Shown here piece after piece: positions 38,033 through 38,216 of a stretch of 38,216 nt of DNA. The stretch spans positions 1 to 38,216 of the IMG/VR virus record IMGVR_UViG_3300025086_000089; one strand, written 5' to 3'. This stretch comes from a virus. Position 1 is the stretch's first letter. Each line of letters opens with the position of its first letter. Made by a program: the position numbers and the translations under genes. The notes beneath the pieces were generated by a model. It searched no databases. It saw only the letters and a program-made list of their open reading frames with translations, and was not told the origin of the DNA.

Positions 38033-38216
38033 TCAATCATCTCCTTCCATGTTTCGGGTAAGTCTAATCCTTGTTCAAGTGCTTTCATCATTTCAACATG
38101 GCTCGCATAATTTCTAATCATTTCATCTAATGTTGTAAGAACATCACCTTTCTTTTTACTCTCTTCACTCAACCGCTTGACTTCTTCAAGGAGTAGTGGT
38201 GCGTCTCTCAATAGTG
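38029..38216 (-). CDS. Helical protein, 5'-truncated by the window edge
   Basis: The frame is open to the last base, so the visible 61 residues are the C-terminal part of a longer or slightly longer protein; the TTG at 38211 is not needed as a start. The visible part is helical: LLEEVKRLSEESKKKGDVLT, then LDEMIRNYASHVEMMKALEQ. No family is recognised. Confidence 0.5.
   Translation of the reverse strand, partial: LLRDAPLLLEEVKRLSEESKKKGDVLTTLDEMIRNYASHVEMMKALEQGLDLPETWKEMIE

Noticed and set aside
1-38216. CRISPR array linked to the Cas4-like nuclease
   Set aside because: No regularly spaced direct repeats were seen; the Cas4-like gene fits a replication/recombination role.

Overview
The window reads as a large part of the genome of a tailed virus of marine Euryarchaeota, most like the magroviruses of Marine Group II (Poseidoniales). 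The reasons are direct. DNA is AT-rich and almost fully coding. A tail gene block faces a very long block of archaeal/eukaryotic-type replication genes: family B polymerase, PCNA, RFC small and large subunits, archaeo-eukaryotic primase, ATP-dependent DNA ligase, XPF/ERCC4 nuclease, RadA/Sak4-like ATPase, a putative ssDNA-binding protein and TFB. No capsid, portal or terminase gene is visible, and both ends cut through open reading frames, so the genome continues on both sides. The virus and host assignment is inference from gene content; no database was searched.

Left arm (1-7153, + strand): a very large tail/baseplate protein cut by the window edge, a small tail or baseplate protein, a 718-residue tail-fibre-like protein, a glycine-run structural protein and a one-helix membrane peptide. 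A bidirectional terminator zone (about 7178-7231) separates this from everything to the right.

Right arm (7216-38216, all - strand, transcribed right to left): about 31 kb of co-oriented genes, most joined by ATGA or TAATG overlaps and many with strong GGAGG-type ribosome binding sites. In transcription order it holds: small unknown and zinc-binding proteins (38.2-34.5 kb); a ubiquitin-like protein (34250-34456); TFB and a MazG-like protein (33.7-31.3 kb); an E1-like enzyme and a JAMM protease (30.3-29.1 kb); GroES and GroEL (28.9-27.0 kb); a PC4-like protein and small unknowns (27-24.7 kb); DNA ligase and a histone-fold protein (24.7-22.4 kb); the RFC pair (21.7-19.6 kb); the ssDNA-binding protein, Sak4/RadA-like ATPase and PCNA (19.6-16.3 kb); a split DNA polymerase with six small genes between its halves (16.3-12.8 kb); a Cas4/RecB-like nuclease, primase, XPF-type nuclease and AAA+ helicase (12.7-8.3 kb); and a DEDDy exonuclease with small membrane and zinc-ribbon proteins (8.1-7.2 kb).

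The replication genes could make a nearly self-sufficient replisome: primase, AAA+ helicase, two-part PolB, clamp, two-type clamp loader, ligase, SSB and flap/recombination nucleases. Sequences resembling PCNA-interacting peptides end several of them. TFB, a PC4-like protein and histone-fold proteins could redirect host transcription and organise viral DNA. The most striking candidate system is a ubiquitin-like protein ending in Gly-Gly-Gln-Gln, encoded in the same gene array as an E1-like activating enzyme and a JAMM deconjugase, with a group I chaperonin pair next to the latter two. Together they look like a virus-encoded protein-tagging and protein-fate module.
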